The position numbers were made by a program, and so were the translations under genes. Shown piece by piece: positions 49,801-62,300 of a DNA stretch of 64,000 nucleotides (position 1 is the first letter of the stretch; every line of letters begins with the position of its first letter). The notes below the pieces were generated by a model. The model was not told where the DNA came from and did not search any database. It saw only the letters and a list, made by a program, of their open reading frames with translations. Source of the DNA: Mnemiopsis leidyi (Eukaryota > Ctenophora > Tentaculata > Lobata > Bolinopsidae); NCBI GenBank assembly GCA_000226015.1, contig JH153850.1:30752-94751 (forward strand), given 5' to 3'.

Positions 49801-50399
49801 CTGCAAACAATAGATAAAGTAAAGACTAAGGACACTTCACACTGGACAGTCACATTCTCTCCATCGAATCTGGGGTATGACAACTGGCAAGTTGAGAAAC
49901 TTTGAACGTACTTTGGACGTACGCAAAAATAATAAGGAGAATTCTGATCAGTGTTGTTATTTGTCCGAGGTCTACAGTTACCTTGATAGCATCAGGACCG
50001 TACACAATGGGGACCACATGTTTGTGATACAGTCTGTAGTGGAATAGCGGACCGTACTTCTTAGCCCATTCCATCCACACGTCCATTAACATAGTGTTAC
50101 GTCCGGGTGTAGTCAGTTTGTTTAGGTAGTCTCCTTGCCCGGATATCAACCTGGAGAGATTAGTTTTACCTCTTAATTATTTGAGATAGTATTGCATTGC
50201 TTAAGTAACACGAAAAGTAGCGAGATGGGTTAAATCAATGATTTTAGTATAAGACATTTCAGAGTACATTTTAGTACAAAACATTTAACAACCTTCGATT
50301 TTGTGGTCCAGGGAGATGAGCAAGTTTACGACTCATTATGAGCACTGGTATGATAACCCTGAGTAACGCTCCCATTAAACACGTGGTCGATATCACCAT
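46882..50399 (-). CDS. Microsomal cytochrome P450
   Basis: Twelve exons (50293-50399, 49982-50150, 49730-49800, 49505-49594, 49117-49306, 48747-48869, 48336-48507, 48105-48177, 47710-47882, 47437-47539, 47193-47265, 46882-47037) give 499 residues in one frame. Seen in order: an N-terminal membrane helix (MVISTTCLMGALLRVIIPVL), the hinge LPGPQ, WAKKYGPLFHYRL, the I-helix oxygen motif AGQDTTS, the K-helix ExxR (KETLRLYPSAP), the PxRF-like IPQRFLG, and the heme loop FMAGPHECSG with the ligand Cys. The loop has His where Arg is usual and Ser after Cys. The protein should be an ER-bound monooxygenase using P450 reductase. The N-terminal third resembles CYP46/CYP3/CYP4-clan enzymes, but I cannot fix the family. 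The coding frame extends six codons above this ATG to an acceptor at 50417, so the start could lie in an upstream exon. Confidence 0.92.
48635..48698. repeat. Cluster of GGTCCGCGGACC palindromes
   Basis: Perfect 12-base palindrome GGTCCGCGGACC occurs twice, with a one-base variant (GGTCCGCAGACC) between, all within about 60 bases of a P450 intron. Confidence 0.85.
49380..49490. repeat. ~31-bp repeat in a P450 intron
   Basis: Three imperfect copies containing CATGCACGTGCAAGTGATGGA and CACGTATACCATG. Confidence 0.8.
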
Positions 50400-50663
50400 C
50401 AGCACACACCAGGAACCTGAAACAAACAACACCTTAGTTCAGTTATAATTTTATAATTTTGTAGTCTAGTCATTTTAAAGTCTATTTTGTGGTAGAATCT
50501 TACCCGTCTTATCTCTCTAAGACTAGAGGAGATCAACAACTTAGTTTAAACTGTTATGAGGTTAATTACGTCATTACAGTTCATAACGTCACGTAATGTA
50601 CCTATCTTGATCCTTGACCATGTAAATTCTACATTCGATCGATAGCTTCAAATGATCTTTAAA

Positions 50664-51075
50664 AAAAAAAAGCATACACCACGCCACCCTCGGAATAGTC
50701 ACCACCTAGATTAATTATCGGCGGTTTTTTGATGACATCCTCCAAGGCTGATAGTGTGCCCGACACCATGAGCGAATCTGCTTTTACACAGATATATGCT
50801 AAACCACACAATTACATGTGCCTGAGGATTTTAACCTCGGATGTCCAGGTCTTAGTCCAATTTCAGCACATGCCTATACAGGTATGGGATACCCGTCACG
50901 GTGATCCACCAAGCATACTTTCCAAGGTCAGAGACCCTGTACCAATCACAGCTTGGTAGACTGACCGGATCTTGCAAGCAAGAAATCTGATGTATAGAAC
51001 GTGCCCCTAGTGGGGCTCGAACCAGTGACCTTCAGATCGCCGGGCCAAGGTGTTAGCCAATGAGCCACGACGCCG
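50664..51075 (-). mobile_element. tRNA-derived SINE with target-site duplication
   Basis: On the minus strand the element begins GGCGTCGTGGCTCATTGG, with an A-box-like TGGCTCATTGGC and a perfect B box GGTTCGAGCCC, then about 330 bases of body. It ends in a run of T. The 11-base target-site duplication TGATCTTTAAA flanks it at 50653-50663 and 51076-51086. Length is about 412 bases. The intact boxes and exact duplication suggest a fairly young insertion just upstream of the first recognised P450 exon. Confidence 0.85.
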
Positions 51076-51239
51076 TGATCTTTAAAGCTTCTACTAAATA
51101 GCAATACTTGCTCGTTAAAAAACGTACCTAGAAGATTGCCTGCAAGATAAACTAAGATACATGTTATCATGAATGTGGTGATGTAGAAAATTCTCTCCTC
51201 GTTCCTCCCTGGCTTTTTTTACTACCCTCGTTTCCAGGC

Positions 51240-51388
51240 GGGAGTAGCCGCTAAGGAAGTGCTGAGTTAGCCGCTAAGAAAATGCTAAGATAGCCGCTAA
51301 AATATTGCTAAGTTAGCCACTAAGAAAGTGCTAAGTTAGCCACTAAGAAATTGCTAAGTTAGCCGCTAAGAAAGTGCTAAGTTAGCCT
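51240..51388. repeat. 24-bp minisatellite (TTAGCCGCTAAGAAAGTGCTAAG)
   Basis: Six units with minor changes (GCCGC/GCCAC). Confidence 0.9.
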
Positions 51389-52403
51389 GGCAATCGGTCT
51401 GAGTGTTTAATAATATAGAATACTCTTATAGACATACTCTTATAGACATGTTGCTATAGAAATATACTACTTAAAGATTGGCGATAGCGGTCCTCCTTGC
51501 CAACTAAGCACGTACTGAAGGTTATTTTACCACTTTAGAAGTTGTGGTGATGCAGCCGAGCAAATCTTGGTCAGTTGGTCAAAAAACGTATTGAAATGTT
51601 TTAGATAAACCAAGCAGTACACAAAACTGAAAATGTTTCTAAGAACAATTTTCTTAAGAACAAAATTAAAATGCTCTATACATAATCTTAAACTGGCAGA
51701 GAAACTGCTATATACGATGGCTAGTGGAAATAAGACAACTGGGTAAGCACTACTGAGAAACGACTAAATAAGTAGAGGGTTCTAAAGACTCAGGATATTT
51801 CTACCAGTCCCTCGCACCTCATCTCGGATTGACGACACACGATTTCCCAACTTCGCTACCTCTCCATTGGTAGATGTGGGTCACGTGCCCTGGCGACGGT
51901 GTCCTGATTGGCAACTGGAAGTACTATTGTGGGGGCCCAGCTTTGTCGATATGGACAATGGTGCTGTGAGTTAATCCGACTACTAATGGATTGGACAGAT
52001 TTGCTTATTCTGACCCCCTGCAGGCGGTTTCCCCGGTTAGCGCGATAACTGGATCTGATTAACCCAGCTATGAATTGGAGTGATCATCACTATCAGTATC
52101 CCCGCCCTCCCGAGTCGGTCATGACGCGCTAGGGCGGGCCTATCCTGCATTATCCTCCTCTTTAAGTTTACTGGTTAATGTTGAGAGTTGCAACATCTAG
52201 TAGGACCGGCTCCAGACAGATAATTCGGCCCATCGTGATTCTCGTAGGTCAAATAAGCCCAGGGTAGGCACGATGATGAAAGGATTACTGCCACCGTTTC
52301 TACCATGTTTTAAGTTAAACTGAGGGACCAAAAAATGCTGACTCAGTTGATAACAAAATCGAATGTTACAAGACTCTCGATATGACATTTTCTAAAAGAA
52401 ATA

Positions 52404-52948
52404 CAGTAAACCCTCGATTTACCGGGCCTCTATTTACCGGGTCCCTCTATTTACCGGGCCTCCTTCCTTTCCCCCGAAATTTTTCAATATTTTTACAAAT
52501 TTTTTTTCAAAATTTGGAAATGGGATATGAGCTTTCAATAGCAGGCACCGGCACACGTGACATTGCGGTGATGGTATCTCTTCGCCATGTGACACCGTGA
52601 TAGAGCCTTAACATGCAAGCTGACAGCTCAAACAAACGTGCACTGATATATTTAGTAACCACGGCACACATACACAATTAAACGATTGACCTTGAGATTA
52701 CTGATCGAAGATGTAATTCAGAATTTCTAATCGTCGGATCCATTCTCACAGTTCTAAATCCCTCAAGAAGTAGTTTTATCAAGAAATTTGATCTGGATGA
52801 CGCTTACATATAGCTATCAATAACTTAATTGTTACTATTTGTGGCCAAAGTTAGGCCATATTTTGGCGAAATTCTATTTACCGGGCCCCTCTATTTACCG
52901 GGCCTCAACCCTTTCCCCCGAGAGGCCCGGTAAATCGAGGGTTTACTG
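52404..52948. mobile_element. Pogo/Tigger-like non-autonomous DNA transposon (MITE)
   Basis: Perfect 27-base terminal inverted repeats start CAGTAAACCCTCGATTTACC and are flanked by TA on both sides (52402-52403, 52949-52950), as expected for Tc1/mariner-pogo elements. Inside each end, further TATTTACCGGG copies repeat the terminal motif. At 545 bases with no transposase frame it is non-autonomous. The perfect ends argue for recent activity. Confidence 0.92.
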
Positions 52949-54087
52949 TACTTAAAAGTTAATACACTCGACCTAAATAATGCATGCCATTCCAACTAAA
53001 AAGAAAGCAAAATCAGTGTGCCCAACACTGATGGAATTCAACAATCTTGCCTTTGCATCGACCCGTACTGTAGCATGTTCTGTAAACCATTGAGCTGGTA
53101 CAATAGAATGAACATTCGTGAGACTGAATCGCAGTACAAAATAGTAACTATGCAAATTCCTAGCAATTACAATGCTCGATGTACCGATGTTCTTCAAGAT
53201 TGCTATGTCCTACTTAGACACTGGCCCCTCAGATACCTATCTAGATCTGCGGGAAACAGTTAGATAGATATTAAGATAATAAAATAGTCTGCATAAAAAA
53301 TTGTCAATTGACGGCATGAAATAAAGCGGGCGATGGCGTTGCTCTATTGCTTGTCTGTGCTGAACAAAGACAGTCCAGTACTTGAGTTTCCTAGAAGGGT
53401 GGAGTGATCACATGATCAGGCCAGCTGAAAAGTCACGTGACCTCGCTCAAACCCGCATCCAAACGTATCTCGCATTGTCCGGTGATTACACCCTCCTTTT
53501 GTTCGGACTGGCGTGCCTGCTAATTCCGTCACTAACCTTTAGGTGCTTTATAATCGGACCGTCTGTATTATTAACATCCATTTGAAAATCCGTGAACCTA
53601 TAAAGTGTGTCAAATAAACACCTCGACTATTCATCAGCTCACAGCTAGAATATAAAACATAGCGGTAGAGCTTTCATAAATGATTCATATTTACACATAC
53701 ACCACGTTTGATAGATGGAAAACAGAAACAATACCGAATTATCTGCATTGATCACGTTCTTTCCTTAGTGCGGTCATAGAATAGGTTATGAAGTAATAAC
53801 TGCGTGACCAATGACCATGTGTATCCATTTTATTGTTGTTCTACAGAATTAGAGACTCCAGTAGTCATGAAGATGCACGAATGCAGAATGCCATTGGAAT
53901 TACAGTTTAATGAAATTACAATGGCGGCTATACTATATATAAAATATCTTAACATGGGTCACACAAGGTCACAAGATCGTGTGATCCAAGTTCCTAACAC
54001 CGTACGCTGGAGTAATATGCAATAACACAATGATCATGGTTGCACTTGTACTTGCTTTTGCTACGATCATCTTATCCAAACACATAT

Positions 54088-54620
54088 CTCGGGCCTATTC
54101 GACTATAACCGCCGAGAAGTCCGCTAAGTCCACCGCGGATCCGATGATATTCACTAGAAACTATTAGAAAATTCCACTGAAGGAAATATGCCGCGGATCC
54201 GCTGCGAATTAAGTCTTTCCAACAAATTTGGCGGACGGTATGGTTTATAGGGTTATGGTAATGGTTGTAAACCATGACCGTTTAGGGCTAAACGTATCAA
54301 TCAAGTTATGGTTAGGGTGAGGGCGGAAAAAGTCCCTTAGTCCACCGCGGATTAAGTCCGCCGGTTGGCGGATTTTGTTTGATACTATAAATTATAATGT
54401 AATTTGAGTTTCATTTTATTGGTGGCATGGAAATAAATGGACTTTTCGTGGAAATTTGGTAGATTGTCCGCGAGTTAATGGCGGATCCGCAGTGGACTCG
54501 GATCCATTTAGCTAAATAGTCCGCGAATCGGACCTTATGGCCAAAGGACCATTTATCTAAATTTAGCTAAAAAGAACGTAAGCTATATAGTTCCTTAGCC
54601 ATATAGTCCACCTACCGGAT
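54088..54620. repeat. Segment with repeated GCGGATCCGC / TAAGTCCGC words
   Basis: CCGCGGATCCG, GCGGATCCGC and AAGTCCGC occur many times in both orientations, with ATATAGTCCACC near the right end. It looks like an old palindromic repeat element, but clear ends were not found. Confidence 0.45.
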
Positions 54621-54837
54621 TTTTGAGACAAATTAGAGACATGGGACAAAACTGCGACAGTTTTGAGACAGTGCTATTTTGAGTTTTTGTTAATTTGGTT
54701 CATCGCAGTTACAATGGAATGTGGATGATATCCTGCAAATAAGCGATCAATGCACTGAATTCCAAAACCATTTGATAGTTTTTGATAGTTTTTCATTCTT
54801 TGATCTTTTATCGTCCAAAGATCGGTTAACAATTTCA

Positions 54838-56015
54838 TCATACTTTCCAAATTTTTCACCTAAATCCGGGTGTGAGTTGATGAATCCGAATTTTGGGAAC
54901 CAAATTGGAACCACTTGGGACGAAATTGGGACGGTTTTGGGACGGTTGTTTTTAGGTCAAATTTCATTCTCCGGCGACTTTTGAAGGTTTACTATGATTG
55001 GTAGGGACAATGTGAAGAAGACCTGACCTTTGGTAGCCCAGAATGAGGCCCCAGATTCCCAGAATGAACGGAATGAAAAAAATGAACAATTTTTTGAAAG
55101 TCCCCGAAATGTCCCAAAACCGATTGATTTAGGCTTGTATCGATCTAACAAGTGTCCCTGCAAATTTTGGAGGCCCTGGGTCTTCTAGAACGTTCANNNN
55201 NNNNNNNNNNNNNNNNNNNNNNNNNNNNNNNNNNNNNNNNNNNNNNNNNNNNNNNNNNNNNNNNNNNNNNNNNNNNNNNNNNNNNNNNNNNNNNNNNNNN
55301 NNNNNNNNNNNNNNNNNNNNNNNNNNNNNNNNNNNNNNNNNNNNNNNNNNNNNNNNNNNNNNNNNNNNNNNNNNNNNNNNNNNNNNNNNNNNNNNNNNNN
55401 NNNNNNNNNNNNNNNNNNNNNNNNNNNNNNNNNNNNNNNNNNNNNNNNNNNNNNNNNNNNNNNNNNNNNNNNNNNNNNNNNNNNNNNNNNNNNNNNNNNN
55501 NNNNNNNNNNNNNNNNNNNNNNNNNNNNNNNNNNNNNNNNNNNNNNNNNNNNNNNNNNNNNNNNNNNNNNNNNNNNNNNNNNNNNNNNNNNNNNNNNNNN
55601 NNNNNNNNNNNNNNNNNNNNNNNNNNNNNNNNNNNNNNNNNNNNNNNNNNNNNNNNNNNNNNNNNNNNNNNNNNNNNNNNNNNNNNNNNNNNNNNNNNNN
55701 NNNNNNNNNNNNNNNNNNNNNNNNNNAAATTTGCAGGGACACTTGTTAGATCGATACAAGCCTAAATCAATCGGTTTTGGGACATTTCGGGGACTTTCAA
55801 AAATTGTTCATTTTTGTTCATAATTCCGTTCATTCTGGGAATCTGAGGCGTCATTTCGGTCTACCAAAGGTCAGGTCCTCTTCACAGTGTCTCTACCAAT
55901 CATAGTAAACCATCAAAAGTCATCGGAACACGGTCTAAGTGCCCGAAATGACCACCCCAATTAGGTTCCCACTTTTGGATTCATCTACTGCCGGGTGTTC
56001 AAATTTTCCAAAATT
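54838..56015. mobile_element. Large inverted repeat around an assembly gap (foldback-type or TIR element)
   Basis: The left arm (about 54838-55170) and right arm (55727-about 56015) are reverse complements over about 300 bases with moderate divergence. The arms match best next to the gap (ACTTGTTAGATCGATACAAG at 55741-55760) and fade outward through ATGAATCC and AAATTTT segments. 530 N separate the arms, so any internal gene is unseen. Confidence 0.8.
55197..55726. other. Assembly gap (530 N)
   Basis: The gap lies exactly between the inverted arms, as often happens when a hairpin defeats assembly. Confidence 1.
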
Positions 56016-56399
56016 TATTTGAGAGTACACACCCTCTCGCGCGGATAGAGCAATGAGCACGTGCGTACGCGATCACGTTACCTTATTATTAAATACTTCT
56101 TAAAAGGTCAAAACTCCTAAGAAGCAGTTCAGAGTTCGGTTCCTGGCAGAGGCCAGAGCAACCACTCACCACGCTGTATCTGAGTTATCACCAGATAAAA
56201 TTAATATCAAATGTATTATATTTTAAGAAAAACTTGCATAACGAATTTTTCCCGAACAAAAAAGTGTGCCTAACCAAACAAATTTTTTGATGAATCTTAA
56301 TTTATGATTTCATTATGATGCAGATGACGATAACCTTTTGAAGTGTATCTTATAACGTGGTTGTCAGATTCCTTGTAATTTCACGTCTAAATGCTGGCC

Positions 56400-56720
56400 T
56401 CACTTTTCCTCTAGCTCAACAAGAAGGGGTCACCTAATAAGGGGGCACGTGATCATTTTTCGGATTCGAAACTATCAAATTCGGATTCCTCGAAAAAAAT
56501 TACGTCAAAATACTGACCTAACTTTTTGCCTTCCTCAAAGTTGAAAATTTCCGTTTTGGGGCCTTATAAGGGTTCACTTAAGGGGTCACGTGATCATTCT
56601 TCGTCTCCGAAACTATCAAATTCGGATTTCTCTTCAAATTTTACGTCATAATACTGGTAAAACTTTTCTTCTAGCTCAAAGTTAAAATTTTTCATTTTTA
56701 GGGCCCTAAAGGCCTTAAAA
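56400..56720. repeat. Two-copy diverged tandem repeat (~170 bp)
   Basis: Both copies carry GGGTCAC, CACGTGATCATT, CGAAACTATCAAATTCGGAT and TTACGTCA.AATACTG in the same order (about 56400-56565 and about 56570-56700). A third region downstream shares AGGCCTTAAAGG-type words. Confidence 0.75.
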
Positions 56721-56982
56721 GGCCCTTACAGGCCTTCAGATCAACTTTTCACATAGCCTAAGCCACAGAATCCGCTGAAATTTAAAATACCTGAAATTTT
56801 CATGACCCTATGTCTTTCCCGTTGGACTCCAATTTGTCTCCCGATTTGAGACTTTTTTGGGCCTTTTTATTTTAAAGGCCTTAAAGCGAATTTTAACATA
56901 GCCTAAGCCACGGAATGTGATGAAATCTCTCTTTTCAAGTCTCTATCGCTTATCATTTGGGCTCCAATTCGTTTGCAAAAAA

Positions 56983-57058
56983 GCGTCGTCGGGGAGGGGG
57001 GGGGTCGGATCGGGTCGACACCTCATGTTGTCATACTAAGGGGGGGGGGAGGGGTTTC
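56983..57058. repeat. G-rich stretch with quadruplex potential
   Basis: Two dense G runs (GGGGAGGGGGGGG and GGGGGGGGGAGGGG) lie about 40 bases apart on the plus strand. Confidence 0.6.
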
Positions 57059-59207
57059 CCATCCGGGCTAAAATTGGACGAAAAACCAATTGCGAATAGT
57101 CTAAAGGTTCAAAAATGTTGGGTTAAGTGTATTTTCTGGGGTGGTTGCCACCACTAATATATTTGTCGATATAAAATTTACGAAATCGAACATTTATATA
57201 TATACCATGATCGAGACATTGAATATTATTAATATTATCGTGTGTCGGCAGAATATAGCATATCTCGCAGCAAGGCGTTATTCGCATTGCGCAGAAATAG
57301 AATTATTAATATTACGCTTGAATGATCAACTTGTTTTGTACTTGTCCAACCTACCAGTCTACCGATCTCCACTAAATTAATTACAGTACAAACAGGTTTG
57401 AATAAGTAGATTAGAAAAAACACCCGACTTTGCATTGTCACTTTCGTCTCAATGAACGAATCATATTTCGATCTAGGCGCTGCGACCGAGTGCACAATCG
57501 AGTTGTTAACCATCAATTGATACTTGTGGCAACTTATAATGTCTGACGTATTGATTTATTATGTCTAACCTACTCACTTGCATATTCTGTCAAACAGTTA
57601 GCCGGGAACAGTGGTTGCACCTATTTCCCGTTAATTAAATCAATTAAAAAACAATCATTCGGTATTCTTTCAGAAAGATGTCGGGATATCCTTTGATCTC
57701 GGTCCATTGTTTAACTGTAACGTATAATTTGCGAATCGTCTTTCATATTCAAATTATGCCGTATCGCAAACTTTTTAATTAAGATGTGTCTCTTTCTAAC
57801 CAAGTAACCAGACACCCCCATGTTATAAGTCTCGCCAACAACAACAGCTGAATAACAATATCGTCTCTAAATGATTCAACATAAGAACAAGAGTATAAAC
57901 ATGTCACCAGTCATATCTATTCATCATTTATCCAACATCAAAACATTTCCTTTTTGTCATGAAGTTGAACTCATGATGACATGATCCAGAGAAATCTTTT
58001 GATGGAACATAGAAATATGTGATAATTTGATTCGAGATGATGTTGGTGGTCAGAAGAGAAACACACAGATAATAATGACTTGAAATCTTCGTTTAATTAC
58101 ATCATTGGAGCCTCAAATTATTTGTATAATAGTAGTGTTGATATAAGTGTTAAAACAACGGACTGATAATCTGAAGACTTTGCCATTACGTCATGTACAA
58201 AAACTCTAACAGTTTCAAAACAACTCTTAAGACAACTAAGAATATGTCCTTGCTGCACTGCGCCGTGGTTAACTCTGAAATGACTCATTTATACATTAAT
58301 TATCTTAAGACTCTGCAATTACTTCAAATACGATAGTCGAAATCAACTCTAAAAAGCTAAAAGCTCCAGGAACAAATTCTCTGGTACTATAGACTTTAAT
58401 CCTAAGTTGGTATGAAAATAATTTAAGTACTTGTTCCTGTCTATTTCTAAAAGAAAGAGAGTTGAATTCAGCCAGTGGTGCAGAATGTGTGGTGCAGAAT
58501 GTCAAAAAACACGTAGGACTTCCAAATTTCAAATTTATAACTTTTTCTTAGAATGATACACTTTTTTCGGTTTTTGCTTATCATCAATTTATGACAGAGC
58601 CAATTCTACGTTACATATTATGATTTTTTCCAATCTTTATTCTTATTTTTCTTCATATGATATTCGATTATAAGCATTGAAAACACAATTTTCTTTTCTT
58701 AAATTATAAATTATAATAATCATCGTAAGAAAAATATAAAATTTGGGCTACAATCCAAGTTTCTACCAAAATATTTACGCTTCCACCGATTCTGTTGTTA
58801 AATAACACATATAATTATAAACCATCTCTACTCAGTGTTAATGTTGTAGAAATACCCCATTTCATCCCAGGTCGCATCTCTGATTTATCCCAGATTAAAT
58901 TTCTGATATCACTTCTATAAGTCGGACAAAGAACATTTACTTGCAGTTTCTACAAACGTTTCCAATTTTTGTCTGATAGAAGCAGGCGCTATTCGATAAC
59001 AACGTCATCAGTAAAAACAGTATATAAAACACAAAATGGCTAGTTTACAGTCACGCGAACCATCACATACAATGGTCCAGCCAATGTCGATAAGATTCGA
59101 TCCCACATTCTTTGAGGAATCGTTTCGTGCGAAGCTCAGAGACCTAAATGGTTCGACTGGTTAAAGTTTAAGTAACTGTTAGGATTTGGATACTCAAACT
59201 ATTAAGA

Positions 59208-59213
59208 TTTATT
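59208..59213 (-). promoter_or_regulatory. Candidate poly(A) signal of the membrane protein gene
   Basis: AATAAA on the minus strand lies about 95 bases after the TAG stop at 59307. Confidence 0.45.
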
Positions 59214-59306
59214 TCAGGTGACAAAAACTACTGACCGAAAAACTTTGTAACTTAAAACTTTTAAAGCATAAAATGAAAAAGGGGAATAAACAAACCCTCG
59301 AAGTGT

Positions 59307-62300
59307 CTATTTACAAATGCTGTCAACTTTATACGTCCACGCGTTTTTTCCTTTGTCACAAGTCAGGTTAAAGGAACGTCCGTCTGCGTTGAATACAAAA
59401 TTTTTATCCACAGCATCTTCGTTAACTCCATTGTTACACGATATCACGCAATGCACCTGGAGAGTTTTGATTGACTTTGGAAGGGCTTCAATTTAAGTTG
59501 CAGAATATGAATTACATCTTAAAAATGCAACATGAATTAAGCAAAAGCAGCTTCTTGAAATGAATAAATCATATAGATAGGTATGGAGTTAATATAAGGA
59601 AGCTACCTATAAAGTTCTACAGAGTCGGTAAACGTCCAACAAGCTTACCCTGGTGTTTTTTGGAGACCGAACTGAGTTACACTGAGCAGTTCCTTGTAGA
59701 GGTATAACATCCTCCACCGCACACAAACTCTTGTAGTAGTCAGGTGGAATCGCTGGCAAAGAAGAGTGTCAGTAAAAATGTTATTAAATTTTTGTTCTAA
59801 CCTCTGTATTTTTTTAGTGACAATTTCAAATTAGCTCTTCAATTTTATCCTGTAATGATTGTCTGATACGGAGAATTGGAGGTGTATGTTTTGGTTTCCT
59901 AATTCCTATCTATAAATCCTATTGCCAAAAATGTATGTTATCATGCTGATGCGGTATCTCAGTGTGTATTATACGTCAGTGTGTTTCATGTATGTTAGAG
60001 CGGGAATGTCTTAATCTATAATTTTAAGGCGAACTGTTGAAGTTTATAGCACTCATCATTGATTGAGATTTCAGTCTTGATGTAAGCTAATGTCAGGTTT
60101 AAACCTGCAAAGTCAAATAAAAAAACCCTAACAGTCTGACTGTTACTTACTGGTAGTCCAGACTGGTTTGGTCATGGCGAAGAAGAAGATGGCAAGTAGG
60201 GACAACAAGGTGACAATAACTGAAAACATCTGACATCGCTTCTCCGTCTGCGCATCTCTCGGGACCCTGCGGAGTTGATCATTTAGTTATCTCAACGGAG
60301 TTTTCTAATCACTAGAAATTCTGCGGAGTAAATTAGTTAAAATCAACAATCGGCTATGATTTTTCAGTTTCTAGCAGGGTTTTAAGACTCCTGTGGCCTG
60401 CCACTGTTTTATGATTTGTGTAAAGTAGTTGATGAGCTTGCTGAGAATTAAATTCTGTTTCTCTCTCACAAGTCAAACCCTTGCTACATTCTGAGGACAA
60501 TTTATTGGATCAAGAAACTTTACATCAAACGATTATATTATACTGATGGTAAAAAAAGTTTGTTATGTAAATATGTTCAAGTAAAACCCACGGTTGTACA
60601 CTTTCACCCATCCTAGCATGAACTACAGCCGTCTCCGCAACCCTCCCACGATAACCCATGACAATACTAGCTGACACATCAACTCACAACAGCACTAACC
60701 GACCTACAAACACCCCTGTGTCGGTGCTCTGTTATTGATATGGGATAACAATAATTGGTGATCATCAAATTGTGTTGAACAGCTCATCTTGATTTTCCAA
60801 GGAGTTATGCGGCTGAAGCTGAGGTATGTGTATGACCTGTACTAGTTATCCCACAATAATGAGCGCTAGTTAGATTGTTTTCACCTCCATCCCATCAAGT
60901 TCAATTAGTCCATTAAGATTGTACCGCGCTAGAAAGCTGATGGATTCATTGGATGTGGATGTTTGCATTAAGTTAGATTTAAATATTGTCTTACAATTGG
61001 ATTTCTGATTTATTAATCAATTGTTAAAGTCCCCATCATAGTTTTCCCTTCCTTTTAGAGTTCAAACTGTAAGAGTCAACCAACAGACCAGTAGGCAGAT
61101 GCAAGAGCTCTATTAATTGGTTGATTGGACACAGCTTATTAATATTATACTTTGATAAGTTAATTGATATTCTAATACCGCAAATGGCAAGTGATACTAT
61201 CGCCAAAAACTTTTTTCAAATCTTACTGTATTGTTTCCGCTGACATTTGAGTTTGACCTCCTCTTTGTCGGTGAAATCAGTTTCAAAGCTACCAATTAAG
61301 CGACCACAAAGCTTTCTGCTTAAGTCGTCAACCCGAGGTTAAAGAAAAATAAAGATAACATGTGATAAAAGAAAAACTGTAACTTTGGATCCGGTGACGA
61401 ACTTTTTATCGTGCTATAAGCCAATAAAACCGCGACAAAAAGGCAACGTCTCAAGGAACACAGGGCTGCGATAATTGCAATCCACTTTGACCAACCCACT
61501 GACATTTCAGGATCCACTCGATTATTTTGTAACTCAAGATGGTGAGCTGTTGACAACATCCTTCCGCGACATTGCAACATTCTTTCATTACTTAAACTGT
61601 AAGTTGATGGCTTCCGTTAGAATGCAGTACGTTGATTTCATGAAGGCACGAGAATCGAAATTTACTAGGTTTAGTCTTGACTACTGATTACTAGGAATTT
61701 TATGGCTATGAGGATTATCAAAAGTAGAACAATAATTTTGATGTGTAACCAGTGTGAACTCGAATAGAAATGTTAATTGCCGGTTAGAATATTCTTAAGA
61801 AACATACCAATTCAACGGTTTATATTAAAAAAACACTGGGATGCTTCATGACAACAACCGTTGCCATTGCTTACCATCAATCATCAAAAAATGAAATATA
61901 AGCCATAAGGGTTGGAAATTATTTATTCTTGATTCTCAAAACTAGTTGCCATAAATAGATAGTTAGGAAAGTTGTGAAGCTACATTCTCGCGAATTTCTA
62001 ACAAGGTTCGCATTAGCACGGAGCATCATGATCAGTGATCACACTTACACATTCACCCATGTCTCCTCATATCACACTTACACAATCACCCATGTCTCCT
62101 AATATCACACTTACACATTCACCCATGTCTCCTCATATCACACTTACACATTCACCCATGTCTCCTCATATCACACTTACACATTCACCCATGTCTCCTC
62201 ATATCACACTTACACATTCACCCATGTCTCCTCGTATCCCTTGGTGTCGTACTGTTTCATCAAAGTCCTGTGTCGGTTGTACCTCTTCTCCTGGTTTCTC

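Larger units (their letters stand above)
50400..59306. other. Gene-poor, repeat-rich region
   Basis: It contains a SINE, a 24-base tandem array, a pogo-like MITE, a GCGGATCC-rich segment, a large inverted repeat around a gap, a tandem duplication near 56.5 kb and a G-rich stretch near 57.0 kb. The 57.2-59.2 kb part is plain AT-rich sequence. I found no spliced coding frame with family support on either strand. Confidence 0.55.

Noticed and set aside
50990-51078. tRNA gene on the minus strand
   Set aside because: A and B boxes are present, but the D-arm and anticodon arm do not fold well. The element continues for another 330 bases and is bounded by a target-site duplication, so it is a SINE.
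51780-52340. GC-richer segment resembling a retrotransposon 3' region
   Set aside because: Looks unlike its flanks (CCCGCCCTCCCGAGTCGGTC word, GATGATCACT) and may be a dispersed repeat, but I could find no ends, coding remnant or duplication.
52382-52600. 72-codon plus-strand open frame
   Set aside because: It crosses the end of the MITE and begins outside it. No coding support.
55145-55823. Open frames of about 200 codons
   Set aside because: They consist of N in the assembly gap.
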